This document shows positions 19,875 to 27,425 of a stretch of DNA of 33,205 nt, one piece after another. Under the pieces are notes generated by a model that saw only the letters and a program-made list of their open reading frames with translations, made no database searches and was not told the DNA's origin. How positions within the stretch are numbered: the first letter of the stretch is position 1; the number at the start of each line of letters is the position of its first letter. The DNA comes from Terriglobia bacterium. Lineage in GTDB: Bacteria; Acidobacteriota; Terriglobia; Terriglobales; Acidobacteriaceae. A program made the translations under genes and the position numbers. The stretch covers positions 1 to 33,205 of the forward strand of contig JAIQFW010000027.1 of NCBI GenBank assembly GCA_020073105.1, read 5' to 3'.

Positions 19875-20705
19875 ATGCACTACTTCACTTTCACACTTTT
19901 CGCTTTGGTTTTTGCGTGGCTGATGCTTGCCGCGAAAACTCGCCGCCGCATAATCGCAGTCACCGTGGCCGGAGTTCTTGTATCAACCCTGGTAGTAGCC
20001 CCTCCTCGTGCCGAGGCGCAGGGAGGCATCATCCAGGCCATTCAAGCGGTACTGAATGTGATCAATGGCACGATCCAGACCGCGCTGAACGCAATCAACA
20101 CCGCTCTAGCTGCGATCAACAACTTGTACCAGAACCTGATCTGGCCTGTGCAGTTGATCAACCAAGCCAGAGCCCAAATCGCCCAGATGATCAATCAATA
20201 TCGCAGTTTGATGGCGAGCATTCTGAGCATCGACTTGCATAGCGCCACGTTGCCCACGCCGCAATCGCTGGAAAATGCGATCCGCGATCCTCAGGTCAAC
20301 AACTTCAGCGCTCTAACGCAAGCCTTTGGGGCTAACTATGGGGCCATTCCGTTGTCCACGGACGCAAGTCAGGCGGACCGCGACATGTCCGACATGGATG
20401 ATGCCTTGACACTCGACAGCCTGAAGACGCTCAAGATATCGGACTCCGCAACCGGCCTGGAACTCGAAGCCGCTGATTCAATCGAAACGTCCGCCAGTCA
20501 GGCGGCGCCTGGCTCCGCGCCATTTCTGACTGCAAGCGCTGTTGTCTCAAGCATTCGCAGTCAGGCCTTAACACAAAAGATGTTGGCCGCCGAGTTGCGC
20601 CAAGAGGCCGCACACATTGCGCACCAGAACGGATTTCGCAAGCGGGGTGCTACATTTAGCACACAACTGCGCGGCGTAGTCATGAACCTTCTGCAGCACA
20701 ACTGA
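19875..20705 (+). CDS. VirB5/TrbJ-like protein, first copy
   Basis: 276 residues from ATG 19875, one base after the virB4 stop, with GGGAG upstream. Residues 1-50 hold two hydrophobic stretches and a cleavage-like site (PPRAEAQGG), so the mature part is periplasmic. The rest is helical, rich in Gln, Asn and Ala, with QNLIWPVQLINQARAQIAQM as in the TrbJ/VirB5 coiled-coil start. It is a paralogue of the next gene: shared HSATLPTPQSLE/NSATLPTAQQLE, STDASQADRD/ATDASQEVRD, AAPGSAP and the identical C-terminus NLLQHN. VirB5 proteins sit at the pilus tip and help contact recipients. Family assignment by context and the N-terminal pattern. Confidence 0.65.
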   Translation: MHYFTFTLFALVFAWLMLAAKTRRRIIAVTVAGVLVSTLVVAPPRAEAQGGIIQAIQAVLNVINGTIQTALNAINTALAAINNLYQNLIWPVQLINQARAQIAQMINQYRSLMASILSIDLHSATLPTPQSLENAIRDPQVNNFSALTQAFGANYGAIPLSTDASQADRDMSDMDDALTLDSLKTLKISDSATGLELEAADSIETSASQAAPGSAPFLTASAVVSSIRSQALTQKMLAAELRQEAAHIAHQNGFRKRGATFSTQLRGVVMNLLQHN

Positions 20706-20723
20706 TTGCGAAAGGGACAAGCC

Positions 20724-21539
20724 ATGAGACAAGGTCGAGAGCTCTTTAGGAGGAGCACTTCCTGGATAAAAGGTCACAAATTTCGGGTGATCCTCCTCAG
20801 CCTTATTTTGATGGTGGCTGCACCGTGGCCGGCGGAAGGCCAGTTTAGCCCTTGTTGCGCCATTCTGGCGCCGGGTCTCTCCAGTATTTCAAGCGCACTG
20901 CAAAGTGTAATCGGTGGCGGGCTCAACCAAATCCTCGGAATCGATCAAAGCATCCAGCAGTTCGAACAGAACGTTGTCTGGCCACAGAATCTAATCAATC
21001 AGGCACGCTCGCTCGTCGGAAACTTGCAGGGCATCTTTAGTCAAATTCAGGCTCTGACGCGGATCCAGGTCAACAGCGCGACCCTGCCCACTGCGCAGCA
21101 ATTGGAGGCAAATCTCCTGTCGCGCAATGCAAACCAGATCGGGCAGACATCCGCCAACTACACGGCCCTGTATGGCCCCGTTCCACCGGCAACCGATGCA
21201 TCCCAAGAGGTGCGCGACATCGTCGATATGACAGATGCGGCTGCCCAGGCCGCGATGAAGCGTGCAATCGAAATCGATGCGCTGTCGGATCTGGAACTTC
21301 AGGCGGCCAGTCAGATCAACCGGAGCATCCAGAACGCCGCGCCCGGCAGTGCGCCAATCATCGAAGCCCAGGCGGATGCGTGGCTGGTGCGGGCCCATGC
21401 CTATACCCAGGCGGCAACTGCTGATCTGATGCGGCTACGGGCCATCGATCTGGCGAATTCAAGTGCTGGCATAAAGATGGGCGCGACCAACACTGCCAAC
21501 CTTCGTCAGCAGTTGATGAACCTGTTGCAGCACAACTGA
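20724..21539 (+). CDS. VirB5/TrbJ-like protein, second copy
   Basis: 271 residues from ATG 20724 (AAAGGGAC upstream); a TTG at 20706 is less likely. Signal peptide to about residue 40 (FRVILLSLILMVAAPWPAEG), then PCC, a Cys pair that the first copy lacks. The helical body has QNVVWPQNLINQARSLVGNL and matches the first copy along its whole length, ending in the same NLLQHN. Tandem duplication is certain from the shared blocks; how far they have diverged suggests that both are kept by selection. Two versions could form a mixed pilus tip or serve different recipients (inference). Confidence 0.65.
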   Translation: MRQGRELFRRSTSWIKGHKFRVILLSLILMVAAPWPAEGQFSPCCAILAPGLSSISSALQSVIGGGLNQILGIDQSIQQFEQNVVWPQNLINQARSLVGNLQGIFSQIQALTRIQVNSATLPTAQQLEANLLSRNANQIGQTSANYTALYGPVPPATDASQEVRDIVDMTDAAAQAAMKRAIEIDALSDLELQAASQINRSIQNAAPGSAPIIEAQADAWLVRAHAYTQAATADLMRLRAIDLANSSAGIKMGATNTANLRQQLMNLLQHN

Positions 21540-21555
21540 AACGGCGGGAGATTTT

Positions 21556-22635
21556 ATGCCGAGTTTCTATTTCGAACAGGTGCTCCAGACAGCACTGAAC
21601 GGGATCGATCAGAACGTCACCGGGCCTGTGCTGCAACTGGCGGGAGTGATCCTGATCCTGAGTCTGCTGTATGCGGTGTATGAAGCCTACAGCAACGGCG
21701 GCGATGTGCGGGCGCTTGGTATTGCAGGGATCAAATATCTCGTTCTCGGCCTGGTGTTCCTCAATTACCAGCAGGCATTTCGCTCCGTGAATGGGATGTT
21801 CAACAGTGTTGCGGACTTCATCTACAACACCAACGGAATAGGCGATGTAATCCAGAATTGGTTGAACGCGCTAAGTGCCTACATAGGCCAACAGGGACTA
21901 TCCAGCTTTTGGACGCTCGTGACAGGGGCCATCTCCGGACTTCTCGATGTGATCTTGATACTGGTGGGTCTGGTCATTCTGCCGGTGAGCTACACACTGT
22001 TCACGCTTGCCTACGCGCTGTACGGATCAATCCTCTACCTCGTTGGGCCATTTGTGCTGGCTCTGTGGCCGAGCCGAGCCATGGGACAACTGGCCCGCAC
22101 TTATTTTGTGAATTTGATGATTTTTCAGAGTTGGGGCTTACTGTACGCAATTCTCCAGGTGCTGATCACTGCATTGCAGATGAACAGTATCAATGCAGTG
22201 CTGGGAGGAAATGGGGTTCTGAACGCCTTCGTCGGCTCCAGTCAGATGGTGCTTCTGGGTGCCGTCAGCATCCTGTTCGCTATCGCTATCGCATTGATCC
22301 CATCTATCGCCAGCCGACTCGTGCGCGGAGACGTCGGCAACACAGTGTTTGCCCTAGCCGCAGTCGTAAACCGGGCTGCCAGAACCGCATTCAGTCCCAG
22401 CCTCTCATCACAAGCCTCGCCTGCCGGCCCTCCCCAATCCATGCCTGACCCCGGCCCGCCTGCCGGCGGCGGGCCGGGTGGCGCGGGTTATCCCCGAGAC
22501 GGTGGTGACAGGGCTGGAGGCGGTGAAGTGCTAGCTGAATCAAAACCACCGCAACCTGCCGGCGTGGCGACTGAAGGAAGCTCCGCCGCTTCGGCGGGCG
22601 AGATTGGAGCAGCCGGAGCAGTAGTGGCGGTGTAA
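21556..22635 (+). CDS. VirB6/TrbL-like polytopic inner-membrane protein
   Basis: 359 residues, GGGAG upstream. About six to seven membrane helices lie between residues 25 and 275 (for example LQLAGVILILSLLYAVYEAY, LLDVILILVGLVILPVSYTL, MVLLGAVSILFAIAIALIPS). The central GPFVLALWPSRAMGQLARTY followed by FVNLMIFQSWGLLYAIL is the conserved loop region of the TrbL/VirB6 family. Residues 285-359 form a long Pro/Gly/Ala/Ser-rich disordered tail. VirB6 lines the inner-membrane part of the channel. Position between VirB5 and VirB8 equivalents is canonical. Confidence 0.82.
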   Translation: MPSFYFEQVLQTALNGIDQNVTGPVLQLAGVILILSLLYAVYEAYSNGGDVRALGIAGIKYLVLGLVFLNYQQAFRSVNGMFNSVADFIYNTNGIGDVIQNWLNALSAYIGQQGLSSFWTLVTGAISGLLDVILILVGLVILPVSYTLFTLAYALYGSILYLVGPFVLALWPSRAMGQLARTYFVNLMIFQSWGLLYAILQVLITALQMNSINAVLGGNGVLNAFVGSSQMVLLGAVSILFAIAIALIPSIASRLVRGDVGNTVFALAAVVNRAARTAFSPSLSSQASPAGPPQSMPDPGPPAGGGPGGAGYPRDGGDRAGGGEVLAESKPPQPAGVATEGSSAASAGEIGAAGAVVAV

Positions 22636-22686
22636 AGAGTTTCGAGGGTGTGCGGCAAAACGGAATGAGAAAGTGAACTGGCTGAC

Positions 22687-23448
22687 ATGAAAAGAAAGAA
22701 CGAAGCTGAAAACGCCCTTGAAATCGCTGCCTACACGAAATATTACGAGCACGATGGCATGCTTCGCGCGTATGCCAACCGAGCCATGCTCCTGGCCATG
22801 CTGTTCGGCGTCACTTCGATCGGCTCCCTGGGATTCGCCGTCTATGTTCGAGTCCAGCCCCCAACGGTCATCAGGGTCGATAAGGACGGCGATGCGACCG
22901 TAGTTGGAGCTGGGGCCAGATCAGACCCTGTGACGAAGCTGGCAATGGCGTTGTCCGCCGAGGCAGCGACGAATAGCACCGCGGCGGCCTCAGCGGCACC
23001 CACAGATCTGGAAGGTCGGGCCGTGCTGCGAACGTTCCTCCAGCACTACCTGACATACACGCCTGATTCCGCCACCCGTGATCTAGCAAAGTCACTCAAT
23101 ATGATGACCGCAAACCTGCGGAAACTCATCATGGACAAATTGAGAAAGGACGACACGATTGGAAAGATCCAGCAGGACCATATCATCTCGGATTTCCGTA
23201 TTCGCTCCATTGAACGTTCCAAGGACGCGCCGTGGAGTTACGTCGTGTTTGGTGTGAAGGAGATCCACAGAATCAAGAACGGCACGGAGATTACCGACCG
23301 AATCGTGGGCCAGTACAACCTGCGGCTGATGGAGGAACAACGCACGGAACTGAATCCAAGTGGCTTGCTTGTGGCTGATTATTCCGAGCAGCAAATGGTG
23401 GGAGAACGGGACAACGGTCTTCTGCAGCGAAGTGAGCTGGATAAGTGA
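22687..23448 (+). CDS. VirB8/TrbF-like inner-membrane assembly factor
   Basis: 253 residues. A short cytoplasmic start with YTKYYEHDGMLRAYANRAML leads into one membrane helix (33-53), and the rest is the periplasmic NTF2-like VirB8 domain: VRVQPPTVIRVDKDG, LRTFLQHYLTYTPDSATRDL, SDFRIRSIERSKDAPWSYVV, then EITDRIVGQYNLRLM. This is the TrbF order of elements. VirB8 bridges VirB6, VirB9 and VirB10 equivalents. The ribosome site is weak (GAAAGTGAAC). A 50-base gap separates it from the VirB6-like gene. Confidence 0.87.
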   Translation: MKRKNEAENALEIAAYTKYYEHDGMLRAYANRAMLLAMLFGVTSIGSLGFAVYVRVQPPTVIRVDKDGDATVVGAGARSDPVTKLAMALSAEAATNSTAAASAAPTDLEGRAVLRTFLQHYLTYTPDSATRDLAKSLNMMTANLRKLIMDKLRKDDTIGKIQQDHIISDFRIRSIERSKDAPWSYVVFGVKEIHRIKNGTEITDRIVGQYNLRLMEEQRTELNPSGLLVADYSEQQMVGERDNGLLQRSELDK

Positions 23449-23476
23449 AGGCACTTAATCTCGAAAGAGGATCAAG

Positions 23477-23800
23477 ATGTCGACCATGATTGCATCTCTC
23501 CCCGATGAGAAAACAAATCAGACGAGCAGCCGCCAGACCGGCAAAGGGGCACGCCGAGCGCGTCCCGCAGGAGAAGAAGAGACGGTATCGGGAGCCCGCT
23601 TCTTTTTGTCCAAGCCAGGCACCACGGGCCACACTCCGGAGCTTGGCCGTGAGTTCTCGAATGAAGGCGAGGCCAGGGTTGAGGCGCTCAAGCTGGGTGT
23701 GACCTACTACAGCCTGCAAGAGTGGCGCCCAGTGGCCGATTTTGCGGGCAAGAATCCTGAGTTGAAACGAGAACTTGTTCCGAGGAAAGGAATGGGCTGA
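23477..23800 (+). CDS. Small basic protein of unknown function
   Basis: 107 residues, preceded by AAAGAGGATCAAG. Residues 1-40 are polar and basic (RQTGKGARRARPAGEEE) and look disordered. The rest is a compact domain: ARFFLSKPGTTGHTPELGRE, then EARVEALKLGVTYYSLQEWRP and a charged end. No signal peptide or membrane helix. The stretch EGEARVEALKLGVTYYSLQEW could be a helix-turn-strand element. I do not recognise it. It follows the VirB8-like gene by 28 bases and is probably in the same operon. A DNA-binding accessory role is possible from its charge, but nothing shows it. Confidence 0.55.
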   Translation: MSTMIASLPDEKTNQTSSRQTGKGARRARPAGEEETVSGARFFLSKPGTTGHTPELGREFSNEGEARVEALKLGVTYYSLQEWRPVADFAGKNPELKRELVPRKGMG

Positions 23801-23839
23801 GGAAATGAGGCAGTCTGATTTTCATAGCACGGTTTCATC

Positions 23840-23883
23840 ACAGACGCTGGTCTGTAGTGAGCGATCCACAAGCTGATTGTGGA
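23840..23883 (+). repeat. Two tandem hairpins with the same GCTG loop
   Basis: ACAGAC-GCTG-GTCTGT (23840-23855) is followed 9 bases later by TCCACAA-GCTGA-TTGTGGA (23865-23883). Both stems are perfect (6 and 7 bp) and the loops share GCTG. They lie in the 210-base gap between two small genes, without a T-run, so they are not a standard terminator. They might be a processing site, a protein-binding RNA or an origin-like DNA site. Confidence 0.45.
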
Positions 23884-24010
23884 TGAGTGCTGGTCTGGTT
23901 CTTTCGCGAACCTGGCCGGGAACCTTAACCGTTTTCGATCAGGACTGCGAAGGGAGCCATTCAGCGCCCTCCTCTCCGTTCTGGTTGCAGGCAGAGAAGG
24001 AGGAAGAGAA

Positions 24011-24340
24011 ATGGTGAAGCAACGGTTCCTGACACACTTCAAACCGTGGCTCTACGCCGTAATCAAAGTCGTCGGGGTGATTGTTGGGTATCAACTCTCC
24101 GATCAGATTCGGAGGTACTTTCAATATCCACCGCTCAACATCGGGGATGTAGTGGTGGCGGCAACAGGAGCTCTGTTCGCGCTCGGTCTCACATGCGGGA
24201 TTTGGGCATGGGCGGAGTGGTGCTGGTTCAAACTGCGCAGGATTCGACTTCTTGGTAGCGAGCTCAAGCACGCTTTCAACGACGTTCGGCGCCCGCGAAC
24301 AGCAGTGACCTCACACCCATTAGCAGGACGTATGGTCTAG
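24011..24340 (+). CDS. Small two-helix membrane protein of unknown function
   Basis: 109 residues from ATG 24011, directly after a strong AGGAGGAAGAGAA; this excludes earlier in-frame starts. Helix 1 is about residues 13-28 (LYAVIKVVGVIVGYQL), helix 2 about 46-68 (DVVVAATGALFALGLTCGIWAWAEW), with a basic loop (RRYFQYPPLN) between. The basic tail (KLRRIRLLGSELKHAFNDVRR) should be cytoplasmic. It is the last gene before the polymerase gene. No family is recognised. It may be a membrane partner of the secretion channel or of the polymerase; this is only suggested by position. Confidence 0.6.
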   Translation: MVKQRFLTHFKPWLYAVIKVVGVIVGYQLSDQIRRYFQYPPLNIGDVVVAATGALFALGLTCGIWAWAEWCWFKLRRIRLLGSELKHAFNDVRRPRTAVTSHPLAGRMV

Positions 24341-24381
24341 AACAAAAGCCAACTCGTGCAGGTCTGGCGCTTCGTTGCCCG

Positions 24382-24410
24382 GCCGAAAAGTCATTTCACC
24401 GTTTTTCGGC
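24382..24410. promoter_or_regulatory. Inverted repeat before the polymerase gene
   Basis: GCCGAAAA-N13-TTTTCGGC, a perfect 8-bp inverted repeat 70 bases before the polymerase start. No T-run follows the right arm (CAATGGG), so a terminator is unlikely. The core CCGAAA...TTTCGG also occurs in the repeat at 15086-15102 upstream of the pilin operon, so the two may be bound by one regulator, or it may be an RNA leader hairpin. Confidence 0.4.
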
Positions 24411-24479
24411 AATGGGCAGCAAGGGGCGGACACGAGCCTCCTTCTCTGTCCTATGCCTGACAGAAAAGGAGATCAAAAG

Positions 24480-27329
24480 ATGCCAACCATTACGGAAGGA
24501 GCCACGATACCGATTCTCGCGCTTCAACTTGGTCGCGACGGTCACTTGTCGAAGAAAAACATGAAACTTGCTCGGGAAGAACAGCTCACGAACACTCTGC
24601 TCGAAGGATTCTGTCCAGGCATTCGCGTGGCCACTGTCGATGTGCCCACCGAACCCCTGGACGCCTGTGAGCAAGCAATCGTAGAGCAGGCTCTGACCCG
24701 GGTTGAGTTTGACGGAATTCGCTACAGCCTGGTCGGGGCCTGCGGCAGCGCGAAGAAAGGAAAGTTCTACGCAGTCGAATCCCGGTTTGAAAAACGGCTT
24801 GGAGAGAGGTTCCGATTTTCGCCGCAAGCGGCCATGACTTACTTCGGGATTCTGGTGTCTTCGTGCAAAGTCCTGCTCGAAGTGCCAGAGTGCCGATTGC
24901 TCGTTGTGGACGATCATCAGCTTGGCACAAACGACTGCCGGGGCTGGATCTCGCAGTCCTTGTTCAAGCGGCTGCAGGCAAAGCACCGGCAGGGACTTCT
25001 GGCGGATGAAACCAGAAGACTCCTCACAAAACTCAAGCAGGAGCGTCCTCAGGAGCATGAAGATTTCCTGTTGGATGGGGATCAACAAAAAGTACTTGCA
25101 GAACAAGCGGAAAGAGGATGTGCCCGCAAGCTTCTGCGAGGTCACCGCTTCTACCAATTCCGCCTTGCGTTCGACAAGACACAGGCAAAAGGATCCTTCA
25201 AGATCATGGCGGATGAATTGGCCGAGCAACTTGAGGCTGACATCATCCTGCCGAAATCGTCCGTAAAGCCAAGGTACCAAGGAGGAGTGTTACGGACGAT
25301 CCGATCCATTCTGGGCGACCGGCAAGCACACGCTTATCGCGGGTCAGTGTTGGTCGGTATCCGGGATGTCTCCCGTGATCTTGAATTCCAATCAAGCTAC
25401 ACGCTGGTGGAACATGCCCCAGAGGACTCGATTGAGCTTGAGATCAAGCCCTACGCTCTCAGGCAAATTGAGAAGTTGCGAAAGGCGTGGGAAGAGAACA
25501 ATTTCAAGGAACTTTTCGAACTGCTCGGCACACAGGAGGCCCAAACCGTGCTCGATGTGGGCGAAGAGCCGGACCCTGAATACACCTGCAGTGAATACAC
25601 CGTTGCCGACGGTGCGTTGGTTGCCGACGGCACGGGCTACATGCTCAAACACCCGTTCGTGAATCATCACCTGCAGAAGGTGCTGGCTCGATGGGCATAT
25701 CGGTTATGCACTAGTGGCGGTTTTCGTCTTCCCGGCTTTGCCTTGGCAGACGATGGCTACCTAGTGTTCCACGAAGGAGAAGTCTTCTGTGGTTCGGACT
25801 GGATTCCGAAAGACCGCGGCATCGCTCCTGTCCTATCCCGTCACGGTCTGATCGTTCGCTATCCGATCCGGATGAAGGAAGATCTGCTGCCGTTCGAAAA
25901 CCTGTCACCCGATGAGGTCATAGGCTTGCTCGTCACAGATCTTTCGAAGCGTGGCTGCCGAATGTCAGATCACGACATGACGGCCGTAATGGATCAGCAA
26001 TTACGCCTGCAAGGTACGTTGACGCTGCATTCGGAAGCAGCGGCGCGGAATGGCGGAGACTTCGACTTCGACCAGGTGTGCGTCGTCGAAGGAGACAAGT
26101 TCCCGCGTTTCGTCCGAGACCGCTTCACGTACGAGGAAAAGCACTCGGCGCAGAAGAACAAAGCCCCAAAGCCGCCGAGTCCGTGGTGGAACCTGCCACA
26201 AGTCGCCATGCAAGCACGGGGAAACCAGATCGGTTCAATCACTGATCTAAAGACATCGTGCCTGGCAAACGGAAGAGATGACCTGGCGCGGCAACTCGTG
26301 GACCAGCTTCAGAATGCGCTCGACCAACTGAAGCATGGTACCCAGCCGGACCAGGAAATCATTCGCAGCATCCGAAATGAGGTCACGAAGGCCTCGTGGC
26401 TCAGGCTCAAACAGAAACAGCGCATCGCGGAACTGGACGAGCATCTGCCCGTCACAGATCGCGACAAGATCGGGAAGTTGTACAACTTCCTGCGCAAAGA
26501 ACTGGGCCGGTACTTCTCAGAATCAGCCGTGGCGCCGCTTTCGGACTTCCGCGGGCTGATCGGAGGTGCGGAATTTACTCCGGAAATCTTTGCGGAGTGT
26601 TCCACGGTCAACAAGTATTACGCAAACGTCGTGACACAGGCGCTCAGCCGGCGGCGGGAACTATGGGAACAACTGGAAAAAGCCAATGCCGAGGTCGAGG
26701 CAAAGAAAGATGACGCCGAAGCCCGGAAGGAGGCGATCTTCCGCCGCAACCAGGCGTCTGCCGCATTTCGAGCGTATGAAGAACGTTCACGGGAGGAACT
26801 GCGGGCCCTGATTGACCAGGTGCGAATGTGGGCACAAGGAAAGAACAGAACACGACTGGCCTATCTGTCCGCCCTGCACGCGATCGTCTGTCGAGACAGA
26901 CGGCCGGACCCGGAGCATGAAGTTGTGCCGGGAACAGGCTCGATTGTCTTCTATGCCTTTCCGCAGGAGGTCGTAGACCAGATCGCAGAACGAACCGGAG
27001 GCCGTCCCGTCAGTGTGGAGATTCCAAATCTCTGCGACGGTGAGGTGGAAATTGACCGGGAAGGACGGATCTTTCTGGTTAGCCATTTCACCAACGGCGA
27101 CGGTCAATTACATGAACGCCTGATCTTTCTGGCTCAGGTGACCAGGAAGGGCGAGGTGTTTCGGGAGCGGGATGCACAAGGCTCGCCGATTGTGATGGAG
27201 CGTGTCCGTCCGTTCTCAATTCAACCCGGCAGAGGTGAGGCACGGGATGGGATTGTCACTTTTCCCGGAACTCAGCGGCGCCCTGAAGTCCCGAAGGGCT
27301 CTGTCACACTGCCGCAAACAGTCAACTAA
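24480..27329 (+). CDS. Single-chain double-psi beta-barrel RNA polymerase (RdRP/QDE-1-like)
   Basis: 949 residues from ATG 24480, chosen because AAAAGGAG lies just upstream; an ATG at 24375 would add 35 residues across the inverted repeat. The key motif is NGGDFDFDQV with Asp527, Asp529 and Asp531. It mirrors the catalytic NADFDGDQM of RNA polymerase beta prime and GGDLDGD of eukaryotic RNA-dependent RNA polymerases; the glycine is replaced by Phe. About 67 residues before it, VRYPIRMKEDLLPF (R460) matches the RNPCxxPGD block of RdRPs. A first barrel is suggested by FYQFRLAFDKTQAKGS (K237) and ILPKSSVKP (K259, K263), like the KG and SMxK lysines. Residues about 722-790 are a coiled coil. No signal peptide, so cytoplasmic. 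Separate hairpin and terminator suggest its own unit. Activity on RNA or DNA is unknown. Confidence 0.75.
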   Translation: MPTITEGATIPILALQLGRDGHLSKKNMKLAREEQLTNTLLEGFCPGIRVATVDVPTEPLDACEQAIVEQALTRVEFDGIRYSLVGACGSAKKGKFYAVESRFEKRLGERFRFSPQAAMTYFGILVSSCKVLLEVPECRLLVVDDHQLGTNDCRGWISQSLFKRLQAKHRQGLLADETRRLLTKLKQERPQEHEDFLLDGDQQKVLAEQAERGCARKLLRGHRFYQFRLAFDKTQAKGSFKIMADELAEQLEADIILPKSSVKPRYQGGVLRTIRSILGDRQAHAYRGSVLVGIRDVSRDLEFQSSYTLVEHAPEDSIELEIKPYALRQIEKLRKAWEENNFKELFELLGTQEAQTVLDVGEEPDPEYTCSEYTVADGALVADGTGYMLKHPFVNHHLQKVLARWAYRLCTSGGFRLPGFALADDGYLVFHEGEVFCGSDWIPKDRGIAPVLSRHGLIVRYPIRMKEDLLPFENLSPDEVIGLLVTDLSKRGCRMSDHDMTAVMDQQLRLQGTLTLHSEAAARNGGDFDFDQVCVVEGDKFPRFVRDRFTYEEKHSAQKNKAPKPPSPWWNLPQVAMQARGNQIGSITDLKTSCLANGRDDLARQLVDQLQNALDQLKHGTQPDQEIIRSIRNEVTKASWLRLKQKQRIAELDEHLPVTDRDKIGKLYNFLRKELGRYFSESAVAPLSDFRGLIGGAEFTPEIFAECSTVNKYYANVVTQALSRRRELWEQLEKANAEVEAKKDDAEARKEAIFRRNQASAAFRAYEERSREELRALIDQVRMWAQGKNRTRLAYLSALHAIVCRDRRPDPEHEVVPGTGSIVFYAFPQEVVDQIAERTGGRPVSVEIPNLCDGEVEIDREGRIFLVSHFTNGDGQLHERLIFLAQVTRKGEVFRERDAQGSPIVMERVRPFSIQPGRGEARDGIVTFPGTQRRPEVPKGSVTLPQTVN

Positions 27330-27332
27330 CTC

Positions 27333-27371
27333 GGTCCAGGAGGTTCGCATTGCAACTTCCTGGACCTTTTT
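27333..27371 (+). terminator. Strong Rho-independent terminator after the polymerase gene
   Basis: GGTCCAGGAGGTT pairs with AACTTCCTGGACC (13 bp with one G-U pair, 8-base loop) and runs into TTTTT. The stem starts three bases after the stop codon of the polymerase gene. The genes after it need their own promoter or read-through; no clear promoter is visible in the 54 bases before 27426. Confidence 0.9.
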
Positions 27372-27425
27372 GGACAGACTGCGCAAGGTGAGAAAGCGGC
27401 GTCGTCAATGCAGGAGAAAACATCT

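Noticed and set aside
24382-24410. Reading the inverted repeat before the polymerase gene as a terminator
   Set aside because: The T-run is inside the right arm and not after the stem; a protein-binding site or leader hairpin fits better.
24375-24479. Earlier ATG for the polymerase gene
   Set aside because: It has no ribosome site and would translate through the inverted repeat; the ATG at 24480 has AAAAGGAG at the right distance.
24396-25280. Minus-strand frame of 294 codons opposite the polymerase gene
   Set aside because: Antisense to the N-terminal part of the polymerase; no start signal and no family.
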